From CAYNRG01 sp964399545 (GTDB taxonomy: Bacteria > Bacillota_I > Bacilli_A > Erysipelotrichales > Erysipelotrichaceae), in NCBI GenBank assembly GCA_964399545.1, contig CAYNRG010000001.1:310001-374000 (forward strand): a DNA stretch of 64,000 nt, given 5' to 3'. Under the pieces are notes generated by a model that was given only the letters and a program-made list of their open reading frames with translations, searched no databases and was not told the origin of the DNA. Shown one piece after another: positions 27,693 to 35,248 of this stretch. The translations under genes and the position numbers were made by a program. How positions within the stretch are numbered: position 1 is the first letter of the stretch; every line of letters starts with the position of its first letter.

Positions 27693-29201
27693 TTATTTAA
27701 AAGTTTCTTTCGATGTTTCTTTTACTACTACATCATGAGCTCCGCCTTCAACAATAGATGTTGCACTTACAAGCGTTAACTTTGCTTTTTCTTGAAGTTC
27801 TTCAATACTTAAAGCTCCACAGTTACACATCGTAGATTTAACTTTAGACAAAGTTGTATGGACATTATCTTTTAGCGGTCCTGCATAAGGGACATAAGAA
27901 TCTACCCCTTCTTCAAAACTTAGCTTTCCATTACCTCCTAAGTCATATCGCTGCCAGTTACGTGCTCTATTGCTACCTTCTCCCCAATATTCTTTGACAA
28001 AGTTGCCATTTATCATTAATTTATTAGTTGGAGATTCTTCAAACCTAGAAAAATAACGCCCTAACATAACAAAATCTGCTCCCATAGCTAAGGCAAGGGT
28101 AATGTGATAGTCATATACAATTCCACCATCTGAACAAATCGGAATATATATACCTGTTTGTTCAAAATATTCTTTACGAGCTTTAGCCACTTCAATAATT
28201 GATGTGGCTTGCCCACGACCAATTCCTTTTGTTTCACGCGTGATACAAATAGAACCGCCACCAATTCCAACTTTAATAAAGTCTGCTCCAGCCTGTGCAA
28301 GGAAATTAAATCCTTCTTTATCGACAACATTTCCTGCACCAATTTTCACAGTATCTCCGTAGGTTTCACGAATCCAGCTAATTGTCTTTGCTTGCCATTC
28401 ACTAAACCCTTCACTAGAGTCAATACACAAAATATCCGCGCCTGCTTCTATAAGTGCGGGCACTCGTTCCTCATAATCTCTTGTATTAATTCCAGCTCCT
28501 ACTACATAGCTTTTATTAGCATCCAATAATTCATTCGGGTTTTCTTTGTGACTATCATAATCTTTTCTGAATACAAGATACTTTAAATTTTGATTTTTAT
28601 CAATTATCGGTAAGGAATTTAACTTATTTTCCCAAATAATATTATTACAGTCACTTAAGGTGCTTTCTTCTGTAGCTACAATCAAGTCTTCAAAAGGTGT
28701 CATAAAATCTTTAACTTGAACACTAGTATCCATTCGTGATACTCGATAATCTCGACTTGTTACAATTCCTAGCAATTTACCATTTTGTTTTCCATCCTCA
28801 GTTACTGGCATAGTAGAATGGCCCGTTTGATTTAAAAGCTCCAGAACTTGACTTAACGTCATCTCAGGAGTAATGTTTGAGTCACTCAGGACAAAACCTG
28901 CTTTATGAGTCTTTACTCGTGAAACCATTGTTGCTTGATTTTCTATTGATTGTGATCCATAAATAAAACTAACTCCACCTTCTTTAGCTAATGCTATCCC
29001 CATTTTTTCCCCTGAAACAGATTGCATAATTGCACTAACCATTGGAATATTTAAAGAAATTGCTGGTTCTTCTCCTTTTTTAAATTTTGTCAGTGGTGTT
29101 TTTAATGATACCGCTGTTGGAATGCAAGTATGATCTGAATATCCTGGTACCAATAAATACTCGCTAAATGTATGACTAACTTCGTTGTAATAAAATGCCA
29201 T
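27693..29201 (-). CDS. guaB: IMP dehydrogenase, Tritrichomonas-like type
   Basis: IMP dehydrogenase oxidises IMP to XMP with NAD+, the committed step to GMP. The 502-residue barrel carries two CBS domains in its insert. The catalytic loop reads GIGGGSICITRETKGIGRGQ, not the usual bacterial GPGSICTTR form; the catalytic Cys is residue 319 and the Arg-Tyr dyad of the flap (NWQRYDLGG) is residues 418-419. These numbers and the sequence, as I recall it, match the Tritrichomonas foetus enzyme position for position. The MAFYYNEVSHTFSEYLL start also matches that type. A TAGAGGAGG site precedes the ATG. It stands alone between a divergent promoter shared with proS and its own terminator. Confidence 0.95.
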   Translation of the reverse strand: MAFYYNEVSHTFSEYLLVPGYSDHTCIPTAVSLKTPLTKFKKGEEPAISLNIPMVSAIMQSVSGEKMGIALAKEGGVSFIYGSQSIENQATMVSRVKTHKAGFVLSDSNITPEMTLSQVLELLNQTGHSTMPVTEDGKQNGKLLGIVTSRDYRVSRMDTSVQVKDFMTPFEDLIVATEESTLSDCNNIIWENKLNSLPIIDKNQNLKYLVFRKDYDSHKENPNELLDANKSYVVGAGINTRDYEERVPALIEAGADILCIDSSEGFSEWQAKTISWIRETYGDTVKIGAGNVVDKEGFNFLAQAGADFIKVGIGGGSICITRETKGIGRGQATSIIEVAKARKEYFEQTGIYIPICSDGGIVYDYHITLALAMGADFVMLGRYFSRFEESPTNKLMINGNFVKEYWGEGSNRARNWQRYDLGGNGKLSFEEGVDSYVPYAGPLKDNVHTTLSKVKSTMCNCGALSIEELQEKAKLTLVSATSIVEGGAHDVVVKETSKETFK

Positions 29202-29235
29202 TTTTCCTTTTCCTCCTCTATTAACAATTTCTATG

Positions 29236-29264
29236 ATTATAGTATAATTTTTCTTTTAAGTAAA
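29236..29264 (-). promoter_or_regulatory. Promoter of guaB
   Basis: On the minus strand TTTACT (29264-29259), a 17-base spacer and TATAAT (29241-29236). The -10 is about 35 bases before the guaB start. It overlaps the -35 area of the proS promoter on the other strand. No purine riboswitch or PurR-type box is evident by eye. Confidence 0.7.
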
Positions 29265-29276
29265 GAGATTTTAATG

Positions 29277-29282
29277 TATAAT
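29277..29282 (+). promoter_or_regulatory. Promoter of proS (-10 element)
   Basis: TATAAT 22 bases before the proS start, with a weak -35 TTTTAA at 29254-29259 (17-base spacer). The leader is too short for a T-box, so proS is not tRNA-regulated by that route. Confidence 0.6.
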
Positions 29283-29304
29283 AACATATAAGTGAGGTAA
29301 ACTT

Positions 29305-30999
29305 ATGAAATTAAAAGATACTTATTTTTATACATTACGGGAAAATGTAAAGGACGAAGACTCGACAAGTGGGAATCTTTTAGTCCGTTCTGGAATGATT
29401 AAGAAAAGCTCTGCTGGAGCATATATATTCTTACCTATGGGATTGAAAATTTTAAGAAATATTGAAACTGTCATCCGAGAAGAAATCAACGCAATTGGAG
29501 CTCAAGAATTATTGATGCCTTCATTAATTCCAGAAGAAGTTTATATTAATTCAGGGAGAAGAGAATCTTTTGGAAACAACATGTTTTCTTTAAAGGATCG
29601 TTACGGAAAGCCTTTTGTATTGGGACCAACTCATGAAGAACTTTTTGCAGTAGCTGCTCAAGCAAATACTCAATCTTATAAAGATTTACCTTTTATTTTA
29701 TATCAATTTCAGAATAAATTTCGCGATGAACCTCGTCCACGATTTGGACTAATTCGAACACGTGAGTTCATTATGAAAGATGCTTACACATTTGATATTG
29801 ATGAAGATGGATTAAACCATTCTTATTCTCTTATTTTCGACGCATATAAGAAGATTTTTGATCGTTTGAAAATCGATTATAAAATTGTTAATGCGGATAC
29901 CGGTGTTATGGGAGGTTTATTATCTGAAGAATTTCAAGCAGTTTCTCCAATCGGAGAAGATACTATCGTTTTATGTGATAATTGCGATTTATCATCAAAT
30001 ATTGAAATTACTAAGTGTGTTGTCCCTTCTTTATCTACTGAAACAAATAAACAAATCGAAAAAATTTCAACTCCTAATGCAAAAACAATAGAAGAAGTTG
30101 CGACCTTCCTCAATTTACCATCAACACAGTTTGTCAAAACATTAATCTACTCCATTGACAATAAATTGATGGCTTTCCTAGTTCAAGGAAATCGAGAAGT
30201 CAATGAAACTAAACTACAAAAGCTATTTCAGGCTAACGAAGTTGTATTAGCTACAGCAGATGAGGTTTTGGCACTAACCGGATCTCCTATCGGTTTTGTT
30301 GGTCCTGTGGGTTTGAACTGCCCAATTGTAGTAGATCAAGATGTAGCTCAAATGAAAAATTTTATCGTAGGAGCAAATCAAATCGATACTCACTATATAA
30401 ATGTAAATATATCTGATTTCACTTGTACAGCAACTGAGGATATTCGTAAAATTGAGTCCGGAGATATTTGTCCAGTTTGCGGAGGAAAAATTTTCTTCAA
30501 ACAAGGAATTGAAGTAGGAAATACCTTTAAATTGGGAGTAAAATATTCAGAAGCTCTCAACCTTCAGTTTTTAAATTCTGAGAATAAACTACAACATGTT
30601 TGGATGGGTTCGTATGGAATTGGACTTGCTAGAACAATGGCAGCTATCGCAGAACAATATGCTGATGAAAATGGAATTGCATGGCCAATGATTGTTGCCC
30701 CTTACAAAGTGGCTATTGTGTTAATCTCGGATAAAGATGATACTCAAGTTTCACTAGCTTCAGATTTATATAATCAATTGACCAATGCAGGTATTGAATG
30801 TCTTTTAGACAATCGTAATGACCGACCAGGAGTTAAATTCAAAGACATGGAATTAATTGGTATTCCCCTTCGAATTACTGTCGGAAAAAAAGCAGATACT
30901 GGTCTAGTAGAATTTAAGGAACGTAGTAATAGTGAAAATCAAGAATTAACTGTAGCTCAGTGTATAGAAACAATCAAAAGAATACTTTCTAATCAATAA
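29305..30999 (+). CDS. proS: Prolyl-tRNA synthetase
   Basis: Class II synthetase that charges tRNA-Pro. The 564-residue bacterial form contains motif 1 and 2 regions (GAQELLMPSLIPEE, FRDEPRPRFGLIRTREFIMKD), a YbaK-like editing insert (about residues 225-385, with VKTLIYSID and DVAQMKNFIVGAN), motif 3 GSYGIGLARTMAAIAEQ, and the anticodon-binding domain at the end. GAGG precedes the ATG. It is a single-gene unit with its own promoter and terminator. Confidence 0.97.
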   Translation: MKLKDTYFYTLRENVKDEDSTSGNLLVRSGMIKKSSAGAYIFLPMGLKILRNIETVIREEINAIGAQELLMPSLIPEEVYINSGRRESFGNNMFSLKDRYGKPFVLGPTHEELFAVAAQANTQSYKDLPFILYQFQNKFRDEPRPRFGLIRTREFIMKDAYTFDIDEDGLNHSYSLIFDAYKKIFDRLKIDYKIVNADTGVMGGLLSEEFQAVSPIGEDTIVLCDNCDLSSNIEITKCVVPSLSTETNKQIEKISTPNAKTIEEVATFLNLPSTQFVKTLIYSIDNKLMAFLVQGNREVNETKLQKLFQANEVVLATADEVLALTGSPIGFVGPVGLNCPIVVDQDVAQMKNFIVGANQIDTHYINVNISDFTCTATEDIRKIESGDICPVCGGKIFFKQGIEVGNTFKLGVKYSEALNLQFLNSENKLQHVWMGSYGIGLARTMAAIAEQYADENGIAWPMIVAPYKVAIVLISDKDDTQVSLASDLYNQLTNAGIECLLDNRNDRPGVKFKDMELIGIPLRITVGKKADTGLVEFKERSNSENQELTVAQCIETIKRILSNQ

Positions 31000-31012
31000 A
31001 GGTAGATAGTCT

Positions 31013-31045
31013 AACCTGTTCATTAATTTATAGAACAGGTTTTTT
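31013..31045 (+). terminator. Intrinsic terminator after proS
   Basis: AACCTGTTC (31013-31021) pairs perfectly with GAACAGGTT (31033-31041), followed by six T. Confidence 0.92.
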
Positions 31046-31123
31046 CGTATATTCATTTAAGCTAAAGATATTACAATTAAAAAGTAAAAACACCAATTTT
31101 AATTTTCTGTAGTATTAGTAATT

Positions 31124-31164
31124 AAAAAAACTATAAGCTGAAGTTATACTTTCATCTTATAGTT
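31124..31164 (-). terminator. Intrinsic terminator after rplT
   Basis: AACTATAAG (31129-31137) and CTTATAGTT (31156-31164) form the outer stem with a further short inner pairing; seven T follow on the minus strand. The plus strand also has T after it, so it may work in both directions. Confidence 0.8.
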
Positions 31165-31173
31165 TTTATTTAT

Positions 31174-31533
31174 TTATGCAGATAACGCTTTTTTAGCAGA
31201 ATCAACAATTGAAGCAAATCCTTGAGGATCATGAATTGCAATCTCACTCAACATTTTACGATTAACTGTAATTCCAGCTAATTTTAGCCCATGCATCAAT
31301 TTAGAATAACTCATATCATGCATTCTTGCAGCTGCATTTATACGAGCAATCCATAATTTACGCATTTCACGTTTTAATTGTTTTCTTCCAATGTATGCAT
31401 ATCGTAATGAACGCATTACTTGTTCATTAGCCGTTTTATACAATAAGTGTTTTGATCCAAAATAACCTTTTGCTAATTTTAGTACTTTTTTTCTACGTGC
31501 ACGGGATACCGTACCACCTTTTACTCTTGCCAT
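31174..31533 (-). CDS. rplT: 50S ribosomal protein L20
   Basis: L20 binds 23S rRNA early in 50S assembly. The 119-residue protein begins MARVKGGTVSRARRKKVLKL and ends in the standard IVDSAKKAL form. GAGGAGG precedes the start. In this operon type L20 also acts as a repressor through the infC leader, and a matching attenuator is present upstream of infC. Confidence 0.97.
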   Translation of the reverse strand: MARVKGGTVSRARRKKVLKLAKGYFGSKHLLYKTANEQVMRSLRYAYIGRKQLKREMRKLWIARINAAARMHDMSYSKLMHGLKLAGITVNRKMLSEIAIHDPQGFASIVDSAKKALSA

Positions 31534-31553
31534 TGTTCAGTTCCTCCTCTTTT

Positions 31554-31748
31554 TTAGTCTTGAAGCAAATGCTTGATTCTTTTCATATCACTTTTAGAAA
31601 CCAACGTTGATTTTCTAAGGTGAACTTTTTGTTTATGTGTTTTGTTCGCTGCAAAGTGAGAAACATAAGCATGACTTCTTTTCAGCTTTCCAGTCCCTGT
31701 TCTTTTTACACGTTTTGCTAACGTTTTTTTGGTTTTCATTTTTGGCAT
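31554..31748 (-). CDS. rpmI: 50S ribosomal protein L35
   Basis: A 64-residue basic ribosomal protein with the family pattern MPKMKTKKTLAKRVKRTGTG and LRKSTLVSKSDMKRIKHLL. GGAGGAAGG stands before the ATG. It lies between infC and rplT in the conserved infC-rpmI-rplT operon. Confidence 0.96.
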   Translation of the reverse strand: MPKMKTKKTLAKRVKRTGTGKLKRSHAYVSHFAANKTHKQKVHLRKSTLVSKSDMKRIKHLLQD

Positions 31749-31764
31749 ATGGCCTTCCTCCTTG

Positions 31765-32292
31765 TTATTTCGCTTTCTTTGGTGCTAATACCATTGACAT
31801 TGTATTTCCCTCAAGTTTTGGAGCTTTTTCAACTGCTGCAATATCTGAGGTTTCATCAATGAAGCTTTTCATGACTTCCTTGCCAACATCTAATCTTGTA
31901 ATCATACGTCCTCTAAAGCGCATATCCACTTTAACCTTAAGCCCAGCTTCTACCCATTTTCTAGCATGACGAAGCTTTGTTTCGAAATCATGTTTATCAA
32001 TAACTGGTGATAACCTTAACGGTTTTACTTCAGTAACATGTTGATTTCTTTTTGCTTCTTTCGCTTTCTTTTGAGCTTCAAAGCGATATTTCCCAAAATC
32101 TAGAATTTTGCACACTGGTGGGTTTCCATTTGGTGCAACGCAAACTAAATCCAAGTCATAGTCGAACGCTTTTTCCAACGCTTCTCTACGAGCTAATGTT
32201 CCTAATTGCTCACCTTTTGGACCAATTACTAAAACTTCTTTAAATCGAATGTTTTCATTGACCAACTCGTCAGTCATGTTTTTCTTTGTGAT
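31765..32292 (-). CDS. infC: Translation initiation factor IF-3
   Basis: IF-3 checks start codons and keeps subunits apart. The protein has the N-terminal domain (NENIRFKEVLVIGPKGEQLG), linker and C-terminal domain (VDMRFRGRM). An ATG at 32307 would open the frame, but its next bases GGAGGTG are the ribosome binding site itself. Correct spacing (7 bases after GGAGG) points to the ATC codon at 32292-32290, giving 175 residues starting (M)TKKNMTDELVNEN. Non-standard AUU/AUC starts are a known feature of infC and allow IF-3 to regulate itself. An ATG at 32277 is the only other likely start. Confidence 0.93.
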   Translation of the reverse strand: MTKKNMTDELVNENIRFKEVLVIGPKGEQLGTLARREALEKAFDYDLDLVCVAPNGNPPVCKILDFGKYRFEAQKKAKEAKRNQHVTEVKPLRLSPVIDKHDFETKLRHARKWVEAGLKVKVDMRFRGRMITRLDVGKEVMKSFIDETSDIAAVEKAPKLEGNTMSMVLAPKKAK

Positions 32293-32314
32293 AGTCAACA
32301 CCTCCATTTTTCAC

Positions 32315-32425
32315 AAATAAAAGCAGATGCATAGTGCACCTGCAAAATTTACTCTACTTATATCTCGTAGCGTGAACCCAAGTCCCAAAGACATCAGGTG
32401 AGAAGAGGTGCTTCTACTTTCCACA
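32315..32425 (-). ncRNA. L20-type leader with attenuator upstream of infC
   Basis: The minus-strand leader before infC contains a perfect terminator hairpin (GCAGGTGCA with TGCATCTGC, 32343-32323, one G-U pair), then T-rich bases, just ahead of the gene. An upstream segment with GCACCT (32411-32406) can pair with AGGTGC in the 5' arm of the terminator, which would form an alternative, read-through structure; the upstream segment can also form a small hairpin (AGAAG with CTTCT). This is the layout known for Bacillus infC leaders, where L20 binding favours termination. I assign the L20-leader class from layout and sequence resemblance; protein binding is inferred. Confidence 0.75.
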
Positions 32426-32442
32426 TATTTAAATTCTATATA

Positions 32443-32471
32443 ACTTTACTATAAAATATTAACTTTGTCAA
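32443..32471 (-). promoter_or_regulatory. Promoter of infC-rpmI-rplT
   Basis: On the minus strand a consensus TTGACA (32471-32466), 17-base spacer and TAAAGT (32448-32443). The transcript would start near 32436 and include the whole attenuator leader. Confidence 0.7.
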
Positions 32472-32514
32472 TCTACTTTTTAAAATTGATTGAATTTGAT
32501 CTCATTTTACAGTA

Positions 32515-32841
32515 TTAAATATGAAATCCACTAACTTGGATATCAATTTTACTACATTGAAGATTGGTCATTTGTAAAACATTTTGATAAATTTTATTCT
32601 GTAAAATCTCACAAGTTGCGTTCACATTTGCACCATATTTTACTTTTACATTCACAATAATATTTAATTGATTTTTAATGATTTTACAACAGATTGAATT
32701 AGAAAACTTGCTGCTAGGTACCTTCTCTACATTTTCAACCTCGTTCAATGTAATATCTGTGATGATTTCAAAAACAAATTTTGACAATGCAATTTTACCA
32801 ATTCCTGATTTTTCTTCTAAAAATATATATTCTTGTGCCAT
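32515..32841 (-). CDS. Asp23/Gls24 family envelope-stress protein
   Basis: A 108-residue protein of the Asp23/Gls24 (DUF322) family: GIGKIALSKFVFEIITDITLNEVE near the start, then alternating beta strands (LNIIVNVKVKYGANV) and a C-terminal KIDIQVSGFHI. Family members sit near the membrane in Gram-positive cells and respond to envelope stress; the exact role is not settled. A GTG at 32850 lies inside the GAGGTGAG ribosome binding site, so the ATG at 32841 is taken. An extended -10 TGATATACT (32878-32870) lies upstream. In many Bacillota this gene is next to nusB; here it is 5 kb away. Confidence 0.8.
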   Translation of the reverse strand: MAQEYIFLEEKSGIGKIALSKFVFEIITDITLNEVENVEKVPSSKFSNSICCKIIKNQLNIIVNVKVKYGANVNATCEILQNKIYQNVLQMTNLQCSKIDIQVSGFHI

Positions 32842-32869
32842 ATCTCTCACCTCATCATCTTGTTCTTAT

Positions 32870-32878
32870 AGTATATCA
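32870..32878 (-). promoter_or_regulatory. Possible promoter of the Asp23-like gene
   Basis: Extended -10 TGATATACT on the minus strand, 28 bases before the chosen start; no good -35. It lies in the short gap after the RelA/SpoT-domain gene. Confidence 0.5.
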
Positions 32879-32892
32879 TGATTCTCACGTTT

Positions 32893-34245
32893 TTAAAATA
32901 ATTTTGAAATTTGATCATTAATTTTCTCTTTGAATTGTGGCACATCAATAACTTCTTGTGTTTCTAATTCTTCAACTAACTTTTGGAAAATTTGAGATAT
33001 TTTGAAAACTTTCTCTTCATGAACCATATCGATTTTACCTATTCTTATTAATGTTTCCGCTAAAATAGCTTCTACTTCTTCTCGTACTTCTTTTGAACGA
33101 TTATTATTTAAGTGTATGAATCGATTTCTCATCCATGTAGGAGGAATCAATAAACTTTTTATTATTTCAACAAATTGTGTGAAATCTTGAATATTATTCC
33201 CTGGCTGAATCGCAAACACCATGATAAAGAAAACATGCCACTCATAATCTGTATTAATGACTTTCTTCCAATAAGATCCTAAAATAATACAAAATGGATC
33301 CCAATGGGTAAAGTCTTTTTCTAATTTTAGATTTTCTGTAAAGTCAACTTCACTTCGTTTCAATAAATTGAAATGCTCAATATATTCAGCCATTTTATAT
33401 TGGGGATTTTCTGAATTAATAAAATCTTTTATATAAATGTATTGACTTAAAATAGCACTACACTTTTTAAAATTAGTTGTAAAGCCAATTGCCTGATGCA
33501 TCTTTATGGAAACTAAATCATTAATTGATTTAGCAATGAAAAGTTTAAATCCATTTTCACCTAAGCCAATTTCATCTTCACGAACCTTTTCACTAGAAAT
33601 TTGCTTATAGACTGTCTCTAATTGATGATCCACAACTTCTAAGTTGTCACGTATAGATCCTAAGATATTTTTCATAAAATTATCATACAGAATAAACTGA
33701 GTATTCTTATAGACAACTTGATGTTCAACTTCAGACCAAAACCGATGAATCAATGATTTAATTTGTAATTCAAAATTAACTTTTTTACCACTAAATTTAA
33801 CATATCCATCAATTCTATAAATCGTAAATCCATTCCGCTGAAATTGGGGTTGTTTCTGGGATAAATCCAAAAAAATAGTTGAATTATCTATGCATTGATA
33901 AAAGCCATCTTCTTCAGGAATAAATTTTTTCAAAATTTCTTCATAAATACCATCTTCTTCACTTATAAAACGACATTCTAAAGTCAATCCGATTAAATCT
34001 GGTAGATGTTCTAGAGCTTCTTCCGCAGTGGAATATTTTAAATAATACTTATTTCGAATAATTTTCTCTTTCAAACTATCCTCCGATTTTACTCTAGAAT
34101 TAAAATCAACCAAAATTTCTTTCTTATCAATTAACATTTTATCAAATTCTTTTTCAAGAAGTCCTTGAATATATTGGTAGGTAGGTTGATTTAAGTTCAA
34201 TAACTGAACTGTTTCATCTACAAAGTCAAACAATGGTAGTCTCAT
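32893..34245 (-). CDS. RelA/SpoT synthetase-domain protein with long C-terminal part, catalytic residues partly altered
   Basis: Residues about 40-200 match the (p)ppGpp synthetase fold: RVKSEDSLKEKI (Arg51, Lys53), the metal Asp83 in LPDLIGL, Glu159 and Gln161 in FELQIK, and FWSEVEHQVVYK. Several usual residues differ: the Arg of DIAGIR is Thr88, and the substrate-binding G-Y-R-S-Y-H loop reads GFTIYR (139-144), so the Tyr and His are replaced. The remaining 250 residues are helix-rich and I do not recognise them. At 450 residues it is twice the size of a small alarmone synthetase and lacks the hydrolase, TGS and ACT domains of Rel. It may be an inactive, regulatory or altered-specificity enzyme. 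GGAGGAG precedes the ATG; ribF lies upstream. Confidence 0.75.
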   Translation of the reverse strand: MRLPLFDFVDETVQLLNLNQPTYQYIQGLLEKEFDKMLIDKKEILVDFNSRVKSEDSLKEKIIRNKYYLKYSTAEEALEHLPDLIGLTLECRFISEEDGIYEEILKKFIPEEDGFYQCIDNSTIFLDLSQKQPQFQRNGFTIYRIDGYVKFSGKKVNFELQIKSLIHRFWSEVEHQVVYKNTQFILYDNFMKNILGSIRDNLEVVDHQLETVYKQISSEKVREDEIGLGENGFKLFIAKSINDLVSIKMHQAIGFTTNFKKCSAILSQYIYIKDFINSENPQYKMAEYIEHFNLLKRSEVDFTENLKLEKDFTHWDPFCIILGSYWKKVINTDYEWHVFFIMVFAIQPGNNIQDFTQFVEIIKSLLIPPTWMRNRFIHLNNNRSKEVREEVEAILAETLIRIGKIDMVHEEKVFKISQIFQKLVEELETQEVIDVPQFKEKINDQISKLF

Positions 34246-34312
34246 TTTTACTCCTCCTTCAATAGAATATATATTTTTTAAGTGATTTTAGGCTTTGAAA
34301 AGCACTTCGCTC

Positions 34313-35248
34313 CTATTCAAGAATAATAGGGTCTACTGAAATCACCTGGTTTCTATCTTTTTCTAATTGACCAATTAATTGATCAATTGTTTCAAATTTT
34401 ATTTCTTCACGAAGAAATTCTAAAAAAGTTACCTTCACAACTTTTCCATATAAATCATCTTCAAAATTTGGTATATGTACCTCCATAGAAAGCTGTTCAA
34501 TATAGTTAAAAGTGGGATTATGACCTAAGTTTATCATCGCTACATAAATTTTGTCATCAAATGAAATCCTCCCCTTATAAACTCCAGCTTTGGGAAGAAG
34601 AACTTCCTTAGATAGCTGGATATTAGCAGTTGGAAATCCGATAGTTCTCCCCTTTTGATTGCCTTTTATGACATTACCTTCAACAAAGTAAGGATATCCT
34701 AACAATTCATTAGCTTGAGTAATATCCCCTGCCTTTAAACAATTGGAAATCCGTGAAGTACTAATTTTTTCATTTCCTCTATTAATAGAATCGATAACAA
34801 ACACTTCAAATAAGGCCTCTGCTTCCTTTCTTAGAAGCTGAACATTCCCTTCACCTTTAAATCCATAGTGAAAATCAAACCCACAAATGAGGGCATTTAA
34901 TTTCAGAGGTTTCAAAATTTCTTTCACAAAATGAGAAGAGCTTAAGTGGCATACCTCTATAGTGAAATCAACCACAATCACCTCGTCAATTCCTAAAGAT
35001 TTCGCTAACGATACTCTTTGTTCCAAAGAAGTAAGATGTTCAATATCTTTCATCCCTTTAATGATGACCCATGGATCTGGTGAAAATGTAATTAATGCAC
35101 TTTTACATTTCTTTTCTTTAGCAATAGCAATCGTTTTATCTATTAAGGAGCGATGTCCTAAATGGATACCATCAAAATATCCTATACAAGCAACTCTATT
35201 CTCTTTAAATATGGGCTGCTTTTTATAATTAAATAATATATAATCCAT
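34313..35248 (-). CDS. ribF: Bifunctional riboflavin kinase / FAD synthetase
   Basis: RibF turns riboflavin into FMN and FAD. The N-terminal adenylyltransferase domain has GYFDGIHLGHRSLI and FSPDPW; the C-terminal kinase domain has GNVIKGNQKGRTIGFPTANI and NLGHNPTF. The protein is 311 residues from the ATG at 35248, which overlaps the truB stop as TAATG and is 9 bases from GGGG; an ATG two codons upstream (35254) is too close to that site. truB-ribF is a standard pair in Bacillota. Confidence 0.95.
   Translation of the reverse strand: MDYILFNYKKQPIFKENRVACIGYFDGIHLGHRSLIDKTIAIAKEKKCKSALITFSPDPWVIIKGMKDIEHLTSLEQRVSLAKSLGIDEVIVVDFTIEVCHLSSSHFVKEILKPLKLNALICGFDFHYGFKGEGNVQLLRKEAEALFEVFVIDSINRGNEKISTSRISNCLKAGDITQANELLGYPYFVEGNVIKGNQKGRTIGFPTANIQLSKEVLLPKAGVYKGRISFDDKIYVAMINLGHNPTFNYIEQLSMEVHIPNFEDDLYGKVVKVTFLEFLREEIKFETIDQLIGQLEKDRNQVISVDPIILE

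Noticed and set aside
29202..29304. T-box or purine riboswitch between guaB and proS
   Set aside because: The gap is only about 100 bases and is filled by two promoters; no conserved T-box or aptamer sequence is visible.
32893..34245. Toxin-antitoxin unit based on the RelA/SpoT domain (toxSAS/CapRel)
   Set aside because: No small antitoxin-like gene overlaps it; neighbours are ribF and an Asp23-like gene, and the arrangement fits a chromosomal housekeeping locus.
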